A stretch of DNA of 64,000 nt, taken from contig CAVPTL010000008.1 of the NCBI GenBank assembly GCA_963708725.1, positions 682,001 through 746,000 on the forward strand, read 5' to 3'. The notes beneath the pieces are model-generated. The model saw only the letters and a program-made list of their open reading frames with translations. It did not search any database and was not told the DNA's origin. Origin of the DNA: CAVPTL01 sp963708725. GTDB lineage: Bacteria; Actinomycetota; Thermoleophilia; Gaiellales; JAICJC01. The translations under genes and the position numbers were made by a program. How positions within the stretch are numbered: the stretch's first letter is position 1; the number at the start of each line of letters is the position of its first letter. This document shows, piece after piece, positions 8,609 to 16,902 of this stretch.

Positions 8609-9062
8609 GTTCTCTCCTTTGGGGTGCAATCTCTGAGGCGAGCTTCATGGCCACGGACAGCCGCCCGAGCAGCTCGCGTAGCGCGGCGACGTCGCCCGAG
8701 CCGAAGTGTTCGAGGATCCGTTGCTGTGAGCCCTCGCTCGCGACGCTGATGGTCGCGAGAGCCTCCCTGCCGGCGTCGGTTAGCGCGACGTGTGGGGAGG
8801 TCTTGTGATCCGGATTGGGCCGAAGCTCAACCAGGCCTTCGGCGACCATCTCGGAGACGAGACGCTGCACGTTTTGCCTGCTCACGCCCATGCGTCGAGC
8901 GACCTGCGGCACGGTGCGCAATTCACTATTGCCGATCGTCCACAGGGTCTGCCATCGCGCTTGCGTCTGGCCGGCGAGCGCCGCAATCTCCTCTCCAAGA
9001 CGACGGCCCAGGCCGGCGGTCTCGAACAACTCTGAGTACAGCTTCTCGATCTCCTCGGGCAT
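8601..9062 (-). CDS. MarR family transcriptional regulator
   Basis: The 153-aa protein has a winged helix: TVPQVARRMGVSRQNVQRLV is the recognition region (about 50-69) and LVELRPNPDHKTSPHVALT forms the wing. N- and C-terminal helices would dimerise. First gene of a two-gene operon with the SDR, and it probably autoregulates through the inverted repeat just upstream. Start taken at ATG 9062 (MPEEIEKLY); a longer version from 9089 is possible. Confidence 0.87.
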   Translation of the reverse strand: MPEEIEKLYSELFETAGLGRRLGEEIAALAGQTQARWQTLWTIGNSELRTVPQVARRMGVSRQNVQRLVSEMVAEGLVELRPNPDHKTSPHVALTDAGREALATISVASEGSQQRILEHFGSGDVAALRELLGRLSVAMKLASEIAPQRRERE

Positions 9063-9102
9063 GCAGCGATGATAGCCGCCGAGATCCATTCTGGCAATAC
9101 GA

Positions 9103-9115
9103 TGTCAAAGTGACA
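9103..9115. promoter_or_regulatory. Candidate MarR operator
   Basis: TGTCA-AAG-TGACA is a perfect inverted repeat 41 bp upstream of the MarR start. The position and size fit an autoregulatory MarR site. Confidence 0.45.
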
Positions 9116-9579
9116 ATATAAAGCTCTATTCTTCGCGGCCCTCTCTCCGACGCCCGTACCCATTCTTCACAGCTTGTTTGCCGGAGACGACCCAAGCCTC
9201 GGATGACGAGTTTTCGCGGCCGCCAACGCGCCCGCTGCACGCTGGGCGACAGTGACCCTGCCCCCTGACGTGGCGCCGAGCGAGAAGTGCTCGCTGATCA
9301 TCATCTTTCTGATGGGACGTGCGCCTCCACGGGAGGCATGGCCCAATTATCGCTCTGTGGGAAATTGTGCAGCCGGTTGCGCACCTGAAACTGCTCTCTG
9401 TGGCTGGACGGAAGCGGGAAAATGGCCACGTGATCAGCGGATAACGTGGCTATTTCGCGTTGCCCCACGGATATCCGGATTCTCGTTTACTGGGAACGCC
9501 GTGTTGCCGTTTGGTGCCGTACGCCGTACCTTCGCAGGATGATCGGCGTCCTGCCGTTCCTAACCGAGAGGCGACGACG
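9116..9579. other. Intergenic region, no supported gene
   Basis: 464 bp between the divergent MarR and lipoprotein genes. It should contain both promoters. I see no coding frame with a convincing start, no RNA fold and no repeat beyond the operator next to MarR. Confidence 0.4.
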
Positions 9580-11254
9580 ATGCAGAGCAGCGAGATCAAC
9601 GGTGCGCCACGACTCGCCGGGCTCATCGCGGCTCCACTACTCGTGCTGGTGATGTTGGCCGCCGGTTGTGCGTCGTCTGACGCTTCGACGGCAGACACGA
9701 ATCAGAAGGGATCGTCTGCCGCCCCCGCGCCGCTGACCTCCGGCGAGCCGGGAACCGCGGCCAAGCCGCTGGCGGCGAGGGGACGGGTTATTGAACTCGA
9801 CGGCAAGAGCCTGACGATCGCCGACATCGTCGATATCGCCAACGCGAAGGCCAGGGTGGAGTTCGCGTCCGGCGCGATGGGCCGGATCGAGAGCGCTCGC
9901 AAGGTCGTTGACCATTACATCGCGGCCAAGCTGCCGGCATACGGCATCACCACGATGTATGGAGCCGACTTCAAGACGACCCTACCGCCGGTCCAGATGC
10001 GGCGCTTCGGGCGCATCAACATCGTGCAGGAGGCCACGAAGGTGGGCGACGGAACCATGCCGATTGTCGATACCGGCGTCATGCGTGCCGCATGGGCGCT
10101 GCTTGCCAATGAGCTACGCTCGCGGCTTTTCCGGGGCGAGCCCAGAGCTCGCAAACACCCTGATCAACCGCGTGAACAGCGGCAACGTCCCCGACGACGT
10201 CGAGTGGGACAACTCCATGGGCGACGCAGACCTCACTGCCAACGCGCAGGCCGCCATGAGCCTTCTGGCCGACCCGAAGTTCGAACTCAAGGCGGGCGAA
10301 GCCACCAACCTCCTGACCCACAACTTCATCACCGTCGCCATGGCCGCCGAGGTGGTTGACCGGGCACAGCGAGAGGTGAACGCCCAGGAGGCCGCGCTTG
10401 CACTGAGCATGGAGGGCTTCCGGGCCAACCCCGCGCCGCTCACCGCGCTCGCGTCGCGCCAAGATGTACTCGGTAGCCGCACCTCGGTGAAGAACGACAT
10501 CACCCGGCTTTTGAAGGGCAGCCTGTTGTGGAAGGCCAACGGCCCCCGTCAACTCCAAGACTTCCTGAGCCTCCGAGACGGCGCTGAAAGCATCGCGGCC
10601 CTCCGGCTCCAGCTCACCCAGTACGTCCCCGTACTCGAGGCATTCGCCAACTCGAATCAGGGCTCACCGATCGTCGATGTCGCCAAACAGAAGCTGCTCT
10701 CCGTCCCCGATTACGACACCAGCCAGGTCACACTCGGGATGGACGGCCTACGCCAGGCGCTCGCAATGGTGGCGATCGGAAGCAACAGCCGCGGACTCAA
10801 GATGCTCTCCCACCCGTTCACCGACCTCCCATCCGGACTGGTCGAGGGAAACCCCGACTCGTTCAACGGCATCTACACCCGCAACATCACCTACATCATG
10901 ACCAGCCTCGAGCGATCCGCGCTCACAAACGCCACCCCCGTCACGAACCTCAGCGAGAGCTACATGGCCGAGGGCGACGAGGACTACTCCCCCGCCTTCC
11001 CCAACTCCGTGATGAGCGCCCGGATACTCGTCGATCGCACCGAGCAGGTCACGACGCTTGAAGCGCTGATCGGAGCGGTCGCATTGCAGCGCAGGGTCAC
11101 CTCCGGCGATCTCACCAAGAACGACATCCCCCCGGCGCTGCGCGCACTTCAGGCCGGCATCATCAAGCGATCACCACTTGCCATCCCGATCGACAAGCAG
11201 TACGACCTCGCTCCCCTGCTCACCTACTACCGATCACAGTTCCCGGCTGCCTGA
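9580..11254 (+). pseudogene. Lipoprotein with a histidine/phenylalanine ammonia-lyase fold, MIO triad missing, one frameshift
   Basis: ATG 9580 (GAGAGG upstream) starts a signal peptide ending in the lipobox VMLAAGC. The rest follows aromatic amino acid lyases end to end. MYGADFKTTLP sits where HAL has YGVNTGFG. ELANTLINRVNSG aligns with the helix before the active site, and HNFITVAMAA with the NGTA region. QLQDFLSLRDG corresponds to QDPYSLR, ANSNQGSPIVD to NSATDNP, and AEGDEDYSP to GQEDHVS. At the MIO position, where HAL has Ala-Ser-Gly, it reads SMGDADLTANA, so the prosthetic group cannot form. The span is 1675 nt; removing one base near 10117-10120 gives 557 codons. Probably an exported non-lyase, or a decayed gene. 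Confidence 0.7.
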
Positions 11255-11410
11255 CCTCAAGGGCCTACTGTCCGAGGGCGGTTCTGGATCCTGCTCCCTC
11301 CGGGGCACTACACGATCGCCGCTGGTACCCACCGAGTTGGCCGCCTCGTAGTCCACCGCCACATCTCGCTCGTCGCACGTCGAACGCTGCGGATTCTGTT
11401 GAAGGCCATG

Positions 11411-11438
11411 GGGCCGGTGCAGAATCGTGCACCGGCCC
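11411..11438. terminator. Strong hairpin between convergent genes
   Basis: A perfect 10-bp stem GGGCCGGTGC/GCACCGGCCC with an 8-nt loop lies between the lipoprotein gene and nrdJ, which converge. It could terminate both directions, although the T-rich tails are weak. Confidence 0.6.
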
Positions 11439-11529
11439 TTCATAAGTTAGCGCGACCGCGTTGACATTTCGGCTTCGTTTGGCTCCAAAGCGCCGTCGTT
11501 TCCCGATGACGGTCAGATGGCGCCGCACA

Positions 11530-14265
11530 TCAGCCGCAGCCGCTGTTATCTCCACAGTCACGACAGGTGTAACACGCACCTGTGCGTACCTTGCGTCCGC
11601 CGCACTTGGCGCACTCCTGGGCATCGTCCCAGGCGTTGAAGAGCGCCGTCTGACCGGCGATCGGGGCAGATACCGAGCCCGACACCGGCGGCTCGGCCGT
11701 TGCAGCACCGTGCCCGTTCCCGGCCGCGAGGCTGTCGCGGACAGATTGGCTCATCACTCCCAACTCGGCCTGCGTCTCGGCATCCAGGAAGCGCTTGCCC
11801 ATCCACCGGAAGATGTAGTCGGGGATCGACTTGGCCACCCTGATGTCGGGATCGTTTGTGAGGCCCGACGGCTCGAACCGCATGTGCGCGAACTTCGACA
11901 CGAACACCTCGAGCGGTACGCCGTATTGGATTCCGACCGAGACCGCGATCATGAACGCATTCATGAGGCCGGCCAGGGTCGTCCCTTCCTTGGCGATGTC
12001 CACGAAGATGTCGCCGGGATCGCCCTCGGGGAACATGCCCACGTGGATGTAGCCCTCGTACTCGCCGACCTTGAACTTGCGCCCGATCTCGTTGCGATCG
12101 ATCGGCATCTGCCGCCGTTGCGGCTTTGCGATCAGCTCGGTCTGCTCTCCGGCCTTGGTCGAGAGCGGCTGTGCCACCTTGCATCCGTCGCGGTAGATCG
12201 CGATCGCCTTGACGCCCATCTTCCACGCGTCGATATAGAGGTTCGAGACATCCTCGACCGAGACGTCGTTTGGAAGGTTCACGGTCTTTGAGATCGCGCC
12301 CGACACGAACGGTTGCACCGCGGCCATCATCTTGACGTGGCCGTTGTGATGGATCGCCCGATCGCCGACTGCCACATCGAACACCGAGGTGAACTCCTGC
12401 TTGAACCCAGGAGCACCGACCACCGTGTTGTGCTCGTTGATGTAGCCGACGATCTGCTCGATCTGCGTGGGGGCATGCCCGAGCTTCTGGAGCGCCTCGG
12501 GGATCGTCTGGTTGACGATCGTGATGTCGCCACCGCCCACGAGCTTCTTCGACTTGACCAGCGAGAAGTCGGGCTCGATGCCGGTCGTATCGCAGTCCAT
12601 CATGAAGCTGATGGTGCCGGTGGGAGCGATCACGACGGCCTGCGCGTTGCGATAGCCGTTGGTCTCACCCAGGGCCAGCGCCTCGTCCCAGGCCCGCCGT
12701 GATGCCGTGAGCATCTCGGCCGGCACCGTCGCCGGATCGATGTTGGCGACCGCCGCGCGGTGCTTGCGAATCACCCGAAGCATCGCGTCGGAGTTCTTGC
12801 GATAGGCCTCGAACGGCCCCATGCGACCGGCCATGTCGGCCGACTTGCGATAGGCACGCCCGGTCATGATCGCCGTGATCGAGGCGGCGTAGGCGCGGCC
12901 CTCATCGGAGTCGTAGGCAAGTCCGCGAGCCATCAGCACCGCACCCAGGTTGGCAAATCCCAGCCCCAGCTGGCGCATCGCGTGGGCGTTGATGCCGATC
13001 TCCTCGGTCGGATAGCTCGAGTTGGAGACCAGGATCTCCTGCGCCATCAGCGTGATGTCGACGGCCCGCTCGAACGTCTCGACGTTGAACTCGCCAGAGT
13101 CGGGATCGCGGTACTTCATGAGGTTGAGGCTTGCCAGGTTGCAGGCCGAGTTATCGACGTGCAGGTACTCAGAACACGGGTTACTGGCATTGATCCGGCC
13201 GCTGTTCGGGCAGGTGTGCCAGTCGTTCATGGTGGTGTCGTAGTGCATGCCGGGATCGGCGCACTTCCAGGCGGCCTCGGCGATCTGATGCATGAGGTCG
13301 CGGGCACGCACCGTGCGTACGACCGAGCCGTCGGTGCGGGCGGTGAGATCCCAGGTGCCATCGTCGGTGACCGCGCGCATGAACTCGTCGGTAACGCGCA
13401 CCGAGTTGTTGGCGTTCTGGTACTGGATGGAGGCCCAATCGGGTGAGTCGAGGCTCATGTCATAGCCCGCCGACTGCAGCACGCGAGCCTTCTCCTCCTC
13501 GTGCTGCTTGCACCAGATGAACTCTTCGATGTCGGGATGGTCGACGTTCAGGACGACCATCTTGGCCGCACGCCGGGTCTTGCCGCCCGACTTGATGGTG
13601 CCGGCCGAGGCGTCGGCGCCGCGCATGAACGACACGGGGCCCGACGCGTACCCGCCCTTGGACAGCTGCTCCTGCGAGGAGCGCAGCTTCGACAGGTTGA
13701 TGCCCGAGCCGGAGCCGCCGCGGAAGATGCGTCCCTCCTTGCGGATCCAGTCCATGATCGAGTCGAGATCGTCGTCGACCGACAGGATGAAGCAGGCCGA
13801 GCACTGCGGCGACTCTTCGAAGCCGACGTTGAACCACACCGGCGAGTTGAACGCCACCATCTGGTGGAGCAGCAGGTGGGTGAGCTCGGCCCGGAAGGTC
13901 TCAGCTTCGTCGGTGTCGGCGAAGTAGTTGTCCTTGATGCCCCAGCCGGTGATCGTGTCGGCCACGCGCCCGATCATCTGGCGCACGGACGACTCACGGG
14001 CCGGGGTGTTGAGCTTTCCGCGGAAGTACTTCTGAGCGACGATGTTGGTGGCGGTCTGGCTCCAGAAGGTCGGGAACTCGACGTCGCGCTGTTCGAACGA
14101 CGGTCCGTCCTTGCCGGGAATCAACGCGGTGCGGGACTCCCATTCGACCGCGTCGAACGGCTCGACCCCTTCCTGCGTGAAATACCGGGGCACGCCGATG
14201 CGCGCCTTCTCGTCCCCTTCGGTAGCCGGTAGTTCGGCCTCCACCTTCACTTCACTCGTCGCCAT
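11530..14265 (-). CDS. nrdJ: Vitamin B12-dependent (class II) ribonucleotide reductase
   Basis: The 911-aa protein reduces ribonucleotides to deoxyribonucleotides using adenosylcobalamin, so it works with or without oxygen. Landmarks: SPQCSACFIL (redox Cys, about 155), a GGSGSGINLSKLR stretch, and the catalytic NPCSE motif (about 362-366) followed by SACNLASLNL. A PTGTISFMMDCDTTGIEP loop lies near 555. The Cys-rich tail CAKCGGRK...CYTCRDCGDNSGCG is typical of actinobacterial NrdJ and carries the thiols that re-reduce the active site. No intein. Lies 27 nt downstream of nrdR on the same strand, hence one operon controlled by the NrdR boxes. No cobalamin riboswitch was seen. Confidence 0.97.
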   Translation of the reverse strand: MATSEVKVEAELPATEGDEKARIGVPRYFTQEGVEPFDAVEWESRTALIPGKDGPSFEQRDVEFPTFWSQTATNIVAQKYFRGKLNTPARESSVRQMIGRVADTITGWGIKDNYFADTDEAETFRAELTHLLLHQMVAFNSPVWFNVGFEESPQCSACFILSVDDDLDSIMDWIRKEGRIFRGGSGSGINLSKLRSSQEQLSKGGYASGPVSFMRGADASAGTIKSGGKTRRAAKMVVLNVDHPDIEEFIWCKQHEEEKARVLQSAGYDMSLDSPDWASIQYQNANNSVRVTDEFMRAVTDDGTWDLTARTDGSVVRTVRARDLMHQIAEAAWKCADPGMHYDTTMNDWHTCPNSGRINASNPCSEYLHVDNSACNLASLNLMKYRDPDSGEFNVETFERAVDITLMAQEILVSNSSYPTEEIGINAHAMRQLGLGFANLGAVLMARGLAYDSDEGRAYAASITAIMTGRAYRKSADMAGRMGPFEAYRKNSDAMLRVIRKHRAAVANIDPATVPAEMLTASRRAWDEALALGETNGYRNAQAVVIAPTGTISFMMDCDTTGIEPDFSLVKSKKLVGGGDITIVNQTIPEALQKLGHAPTQIEQIVGYINEHNTVVGAPGFKQEFTSVFDVAVGDRAIHHNGHVKMMAAVQPFVSGAISKTVNLPNDVSVEDVSNLYIDAWKMGVKAIAIYRDGCKVAQPLSTKAGEQTELIAKPQRRQMPIDRNEIGRKFKVGEYEGYIHVGMFPEGDPGDIFVDIAKEGTTLAGLMNAFMIAVSVGIQYGVPLEVFVSKFAHMRFEPSGLTNDPDIRVAKSIPDYIFRWMGKRFLDAETQAELGVMSQSVRDSLAAGNGHGAATAEPPVSGSVSAPIAGQTALFNAWDDAQECAKCGGRKVRTGACYTCRDCGDNSGCG

Positions 14266-14292
14266 GCTTCCGCCCTTTCGTCGGTTGGTATT

Positions 14293-14784
14293 CTACCGAA
14301 CACCTGTTCGTTTTGCCACGTTTCTGGACCGCTTCTTGCGGCCCTCGAGCTTGGCGAGTTCACGCTCGAACTCGTCGACGTCCTGGAAATCTCGGTACAC
14401 GGATGCGAATCGCACATAGGCCACCCGGTCGAGGTCGCGCAACACTCTGAGCGCCTCCTCGCCGATCTGTGAGGCCTCGACCTCGTCGCCCACGCCGTTT
14501 CGCAGGCTGGCCTCGATCGTGACCGCAGCCCGCTCGATCTGCTCGAGCGACACCGGCCGCTTCACGCACGCGCGGGTCAGCCCGGCGAGCAGCTTCGATC
14601 GGTCAAAAGGCTGCCGCGCGCCGTCGCGCTTGACCACGTGTAGCGGCGACTGCTCGACCCGTTCGAAGGTGGTGAACCGCTGCGAGCAGATCAGGCATTC
14701 GCGCCTGCGCCGGATCGCGCCCTTGCCCGCCACACGGCTGTCGACAACCTTGGTTTCGCCGTGTTCACAGAACGGACAGTTCAC
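14293..14784 (-). CDS. nrdR: NrdR transcriptional repressor of ribonucleotide reductase genes
   Basis: The 163-aa protein has the N-terminal zinc ribbon (MNCPFCEHGETKVVDSR, then CLICSQRFTTFE) and an ATP-cone domain (HVVKRDGARQPFDRSKLLAGL onward). It senses dATP/ATP through the cone and blocks RNR promoters. It heads the operon with nrdJ, so it represses its own synthesis through the two boxes immediately upstream. Confidence 0.97.
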   Translation of the reverse strand: MNCPFCEHGETKVVDSRVAGKGAIRRRRECLICSQRFTTFERVEQSPLHVVKRDGARQPFDRSKLLAGLTRACVKRPVSLEQIERAAVTIEASLRNGVGDEVEASQIGEEALRVLRDLDRVAYVRFASVYRDFQDVDEFERELAKLEGRKKRSRNVAKRTGVR

Positions 14785-14792
14785 AGTGCGCC

Positions 14793-14808
14793 TTTCAACA
14801 TCTCGTGG
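14793..14808 (-). promoter_or_regulatory. Second NrdR box (weaker)
   Basis: On the minus strand this reads CCACGAGATGTTGAAA, a partial match to the ACACwATATATwGTGT box. Its centre is 32 bp from the stronger upstream box, three helical turns, which is the usual spacing for paired NrdR sites. Confidence 0.55.
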
Positions 14809-14824
14809 CTGATTCCTACCCGGG

Positions 14825-14840
14825 ACACAAGATCTAGTGC
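14825..14840 (-). promoter_or_regulatory. NrdR box
   Basis: ACACAAGATCTAGTGC on the plus strand is a near-palindromic match to the NrdR consensus. It lies 41 bp upstream of the nrdR start codon, where it can control the nrdR-nrdJ operon. Confidence 0.75.
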
Positions 14841-14923
14841 CTTGGAGCGGGCGGGGTAGGTATTCTGCCGCGCCCGTCGGACGGACACCACGACCCGCGC
14901 CGAAGGTTCCCGGAGTTTGCGGG

Positions 14924-15541
14924 TTAAGCCGCCAGAAGCTGCGACACGGTGACCATCCGATACCCGTTTTGGGCGAGCCGCGGCAGTGCCAGCCGAAGGC
15001 CCTCGATGGTCGGTGTGCGGTCGCGCTCGGTGGAGGTCACCCGGGGCCAGCCGTCGTGCAGATCGATGATCGCGCCGGGGGCCGCCTCACGTTCCATCAC
15101 CCGCGCGATGGCCTCGGGGTCGCGCTCGAGAAAGTCCTTGGGGTCGATCGACCAAAGCGCGGTCACCGGCAGCCCTCGACGAGCGGCGATGCGGGCGACC
15201 CGCACCGGATCCTCACCGTAGGGGGGTCGCATCAGCACCGGCTCGGCGGCGGCCAGCACGCGCTGGCAGCGGCCGATGTCGTGTTCGAGCTCGCCATCGT
15301 CGAGGTTCAGGGCGTGCGGGTGGGTGTAGGTGTGGTTGCCGATCTCGTGGCCCTCGCCCAGGATCCGGGCGAGCACCTCCTCCTTGCCCTCGACCCGTTC
15401 GCCGAGCACGAAGAAGGTCGCCAGCGCGTCGTTCTCGGCCAGCACGTCCAGGATCGCCGGCGTCTGCCGCGACGGACCGTCGTCGAAGCTCAGCGCCATC
15501 AGCTTTTCGGTCAGCTCGGGGCGGTGGGTGACAACCGTCAT
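14924..15541 (-). CDS. Polysaccharide deacetylase (NodB/CE4 domain)
   Basis: The 205-aa protein is a single NodB-homology domain. Metal and catalytic motifs appear in order: SFDDGPS (about 17-23), HEIGNHTYTHPH (about 65-76), RPPYG (about 104-108), a WSIDPKD segment and DLHDGWP (about 140). It removes N- or O-acetyl groups from a cell-envelope polysaccharide. No signal peptide is visible, so the substrate could be a lipid-linked or cytoplasmic precursor. A TATCCT -10 sits 6 nt before the ATG, so the mRNA is probably leaderless. Confidence 0.92.
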   Translation of the reverse strand: MTVVTHRPELTEKLMALSFDDGPSRQTPAILDVLAENDALATFFVLGERVEGKEEVLARILGEGHEIGNHTYTHPHALNLDDGELEHDIGRCQRVLAAAEPVLMRPPYGEDPVRVARIAARRGLPVTALWSIDPKDFLERDPEAIARVMEREAAPGAIIDLHDGWPRVTSTERDRTPTIEGLRLALPRLAQNGYRMVTVSQLLAA

Positions 15542-15547
15542 TACGCG

Positions 15548-15553
15548 AGGATA
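15548..15553 (-). promoter_or_regulatory. -10 box, leaderless start of the deacetylase
   Basis: TATCCT on the minus strand, 6 nt before ATG 15541. No Shine-Dalgarno sequence is present. Confidence 0.55.
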
Positions 15554-15554
15554 C

Positions 15555-16475
15555 TCAGCGCAGAGACTCGAGCGTCTGCGACAGGCCCTGGGCGAGCGAC
15601 ACCGTCGGGCGCCAGTGCAGCTCGGCGGCGGCCAGGGTGCAATCCAGGCAGCTGCGGTCGAGCTCGCCCAGTCGCGCGGGCGCCGATTGGGGCTCGATCG
15701 CCGTTCCCGCCGCGGTCTGGCAGGCCGCGTACAGGTCGACCACGCTGGTCTCGAGCTGGGTGCCGATGTTGAAGATCGTGTTGGGGCCGAGGTACTCGAG
15801 CGCGGCCAGGTTGGCCTCCACCACGTCGGAGACGGCCACGTAGTCGCGGGTCTGCGAACCGTCGCCGAAGATCACCGGCGGCTCGCCGCTCAGCAGGCGC
15901 CCGAAGAAGATTGCCACCACACCGGCCTCGCCGTGTGGATCCTGTCGCGGCCCGAACACATTGCCGTAGCGAAGGATCACATGCCGCGTCCCGTACAGGC
16001 GATTGGACAGGCGCACATACTGCTCGGCGCAGTACTTCGAGATGCCATACGGCGCCATCGCGGCCGCAGCGGTCGACTCCGGGGAGGGGATGGTGTCGGC
16101 ATCGCCGTAGATCGCCCCGCCGGTGGACGAGAACACCACCTTGGCGTCGTGCTCGCGGGCGGCCTCGAGCACCTCGATCGTGCCGAGCACGTTGACGCCG
16201 GCGTCGAGCACCGGGTTCTCCACCGACACCCGCACATCGGCCTGCGCCGCCAGGTGGAAGACCGCCGCCGGGCGCACCTCGGCAAACACCGCCCGCAACT
16301 CGTCGCGGTCGCGGATATCGACCTCGCGCAGCTGCGCCCCTGCCGGCACCCGCTCGCGCTTACCCGACGCGAGGTTATCGATCACCGTCACCTCATCGCC
16401 ACGGGCAAGCAGTCCATCCGCGATGTGGGAGCCGATGAACCCGGCTCCGCCGGTGACGATTGCGCGAATGGGCAT
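15555..16475 (-). CDS. NAD-dependent sugar epimerase/dehydratase (UDP-glucose 4-epimerase-like)
   Basis: The 306-aa extended SDR has the N-terminal NAD motif VTGGAGFIGSHIADGL, VIDNLASGKRERVP (typical of GalE-like epimerases), the catalytic SSTGGAIYGD segment near 118 and YGISKYCAEQYV near 143. It should act on a nucleotide-activated hexose for cell-wall polysaccharides. It is 13 nt upstream of the deacetylase on the same strand. That fits an envelope-polysaccharide pair, although the deacetylase also has its own -10 box. Confidence 0.88.
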   Translation of the reverse strand: MPIRAIVTGGAGFIGSHIADGLLARGDEVTVIDNLASGKRERVPAGAQLREVDIRDRDELRAVFAEVRPAAVFHLAAQADVRVSVENPVLDAGVNVLGTIEVLEAAREHDAKVVFSSTGGAIYGDADTIPSPESTAAAAMAPYGISKYCAEQYVRLSNRLYGTRHVILRYGNVFGPRQDPHGEAGVVAIFFGRLLSGEPPVIFGDGSQTRDYVAVSDVVEANLAALEYLGPNTIFNIGTQLETSVVDLYAACQTAAGTAIEPQSAPARLGELDRSCLDCTLAAAELHWRPTVSLAQGLSQTLESLR

Positions 16476-16496
16476 ACCGCCCGCAGGATACCCGGC

Positions 16497-16859
16497 TTAC
16501 GACAGGTCGATGTAGACGAAGCGCGTGATGGTGACACCGCCGGCCGGCTTATTCAGCCCGTAATGGTCGTACAGACGGTGCTCCTCGCCCTCGGTCAGGT
16601 GCTCGTCGACCTTGACCTTGGGAGCGGCCAGGATCGTCTCCTTGTCGAACGCGACCTGCACGTCCTCGCCGACCATCGCCGCGCCGGTGGTCGGCACGAA
16701 GTGGAGGTGATTGCCGAGGATGCCCTCGCGCACGAGCGCGAACGCTGCATCGCCCGTCGCATCGCTCGTGTAGATCCCGTCGAGCTTGCCGACCCGGTCT
16801 CCGTTGGAGTCGAGCACGTCTCGCTCATGCCAGGACTGGAGTTCGGTGGCTGATGGCAT
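16497..16859 (-). CDS. PRC-barrel domain protein
   Basis: The 120-aa soluble protein starts with SWHERDVLDSNGDRVGKLDG, the beta-barrel opening of PRC domains (also found in RimM and photosynthetic reaction-centre H subunits). A second strand set contains VAFDKETILAAPKV. Preceded by GGAGGGA and ATG 16859. Stand-alone PRC proteins are common in Actinobacteria and of unknown role; an adaptor or stress function is possible. Separate from the divergent or convergent housekeeping genes around it. Confidence 0.75.
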   Translation of the reverse strand: MPSATELQSWHERDVLDSNGDRVGKLDGIYTSDATGDAAFALVREGILGNHLHFVPTTGAAMVGEDVQVAFDKETILAAPKVKVDEHLTEGEEHRLYDHYGLNKPAGGVTITRFVYIDLS

Positions 16860-16902
16860 GGAGTCCCTCCGCGTAGATGATGACGGAGCAACCCTACCCC
16901 GC

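Noticed and set aside
14266..14930. Cobalamin riboswitch for nrdJ
   Set aside because: The 27-nt gap to nrdR and the operon leader lack the B12-box and have no extended fold; NrdR boxes explain control.
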